NCBI GenBank assembly: GCA_023420795.1
Contig: JAEZVM010000125.1
Location: 1-23,624 of the forward strand
Reading direction: 5' to 3'
DNA length: 23,624 bases
DNA from: Pseudomonadota bacterium
Lineage (GTDB): Bacteria > Pseudomonadota > Gammaproteobacteria > Burkholderiales > Burkholderiaceae_D
Numbering within the stretch: the stretch's first letter is position 1; every line of letters begins with the position of its first letter. Position numbers and translations under genes: made by a program. This document shows positions 23,064-23,624 of this stretch, piece by piece. The notes under the pieces were generated by a model that saw only the letters and a program-made list of their open reading frames with translations, searched no databases and had not been told where the DNA came from.

Positions 23064-23624
23064 TCAATGTTGTTCGGAAGTGGATGCCCAGCCGCCGCCT
23101 GCGGCGCGGTATAGCGCAGTCCATGCCGCGCGGCGCTCGCGTTCCAGCGATACCACCGCGCTGTCGGCGGCGAGCATGCTGCGGCGCGAATCTTCCAGCT
23201 CGATCAGGCTTGCCAGCCCTTGTCGGTAGCGGCTCTCTGTCGCGTTGAACGAGGTGCGGTAGCCTACCGCAGCCGTCAGCGCGTCATTGCTGCGGGCGGC
23301 GCTGCTGTGCAGGCTGACCAGCGCTTCCTCCACTTCCCGCACCGCCTGCCGCACGGCGGCACGATAGTTCGCCGCCGCTTCCTCGTAGCGCGCCTGCGCC
23401 GCTTCCACGTCAGCCGCGCGCCGGCCGCCGTCGAACAGCGGCAGCGTCAGCGCCAGCGGGCCGACGGTCCATGTGTTCAGGTTCTCGCTCATGCCGGCGG
23501 CGCGAAACCGCGCGACACCGACCGAGCCGGCAAGCGTCAGGCGCGGATAGCGCTGCGCCTGTGCGCCGCCGATCTCGGCGCTGGCGGCGGCGACCTCGCG
23601 TTCGGCGGTGAATATGTCGGGCCG
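23064..23624 (-). CDS. Outer-membrane efflux channel, NodT/OprM type (C-terminal part)
   Basis: The last 186 residues of a TolC-like outer-membrane factor are visible, in one unbroken frame from the right edge of the window to the stop at 23064. The fragment begins RPDIFTAEREVAAASAEIG, the hallmark segment of the NodT/OprM subfamily. It continues with ARYEEAAANYRAAVRQAVREVEEAL and SRYRQGLASLIELEDSRR, which form helical repeats of the periplasmic tunnel. The N-terminal half, including any lipoprotein signal, lies outside the window. It is the first of three genes in the efflux operon seen here; its promoter and any regulator are further right. Confidence 0.92.
   Translation of the reverse strand, partial: RPDIFTAEREVAAASAEIGGAQAQRYPRLTLAGSVGVARFRAAGMSENLNTWTVGPLALTLPLFDGGRRAADVEAAQARYEEAAANYRAAVRQAVREVEEALVSLHSSAARSNDALTAAVGYRTSFNATESRYRQGLASLIELEDSRRSMLAADSAVVSLERERRAAWTALYRAAGGGWASTSEQH

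Overview
The window looks like a GC-rich betaproteobacterial chromosome segment, probably from a facultatively denitrifying or microaerobic relative of the Rhodocyclales/Nitrosomonadales. The basis is napEDABC without napFGH, cytochrome c' beside a b561-type cytochrome b, an Anr/FNR-type box, several c-di-GMP proteins and the general protein flavour. The taxon is inferred. No rRNA, tRNA, CRISPR array, insertion sequence, phage or toxin-antitoxin gene was seen.

Layout. 1-935 is a large fold-back: bases 1-430 are an approximately 95% identical reverse complement of 506-935, around a 75-base centre. The centre belongs to an M1-type metallopeptidase gene that reads leftward from 1411 and is cut by the fold. 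That gene is translationally coupled to a ChaN/PDZ protein (1408-2622, minus). 2808-4562 is a PAS-GGDEF-EAL c-di-GMP protein, convergent with a methyl-accepting chemotaxis protein (4597-6177, minus) that has a FliA-like promoter. 6374-7159 (minus) is a crotonase-fold enzyme, divergent from an AraC-type regulator (7294-8373). 8456-10414 is a membrane CHASE3-GGDEF-EAL protein whose GGDEF half looks degenerate.

10415-10795 is a regulatory region with a terminator hairpin and an FNR-type box placed correctly over a -10-like hexamer. It precedes napE-napD-napA-napB-napC (10796-14784), a complete periplasmic nitrate reductase with quinol-oxidising NapC. A strong bidirectional terminator closes the operon against a small exported protein with an Asp tract (14832-15260, minus). 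Next come a small coiled-coil, tail-anchored protein (15346-15678, minus), cytochrome c' (15944-16402) and cytochrome b561 (16471-17172). An NCS2 uracil/xanthine-type permease (17293-18600, minus) follows. An RND tripartite efflux operon on the minus strand fills the right end: outer-membrane factor (runs off the window), membrane-fusion protein, and pump (18798-21890).

Together the genes fit a motile bacterium that adjusts respiration and lifestyle: c-di-GMP turnover and chemotaxis on the left, nitrate respiration and c-type cytochromes in the middle, solute uptake and drug export on the right. Most genes are ordinary members of known families. The most unusual structure is the diverged fold-back at the left edge. 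It is more likely an end-of-contig chimera of two strain alleles than a new system, though a real inverted duplication is not excluded. I do not see a convincing undescribed multi-gene system here.
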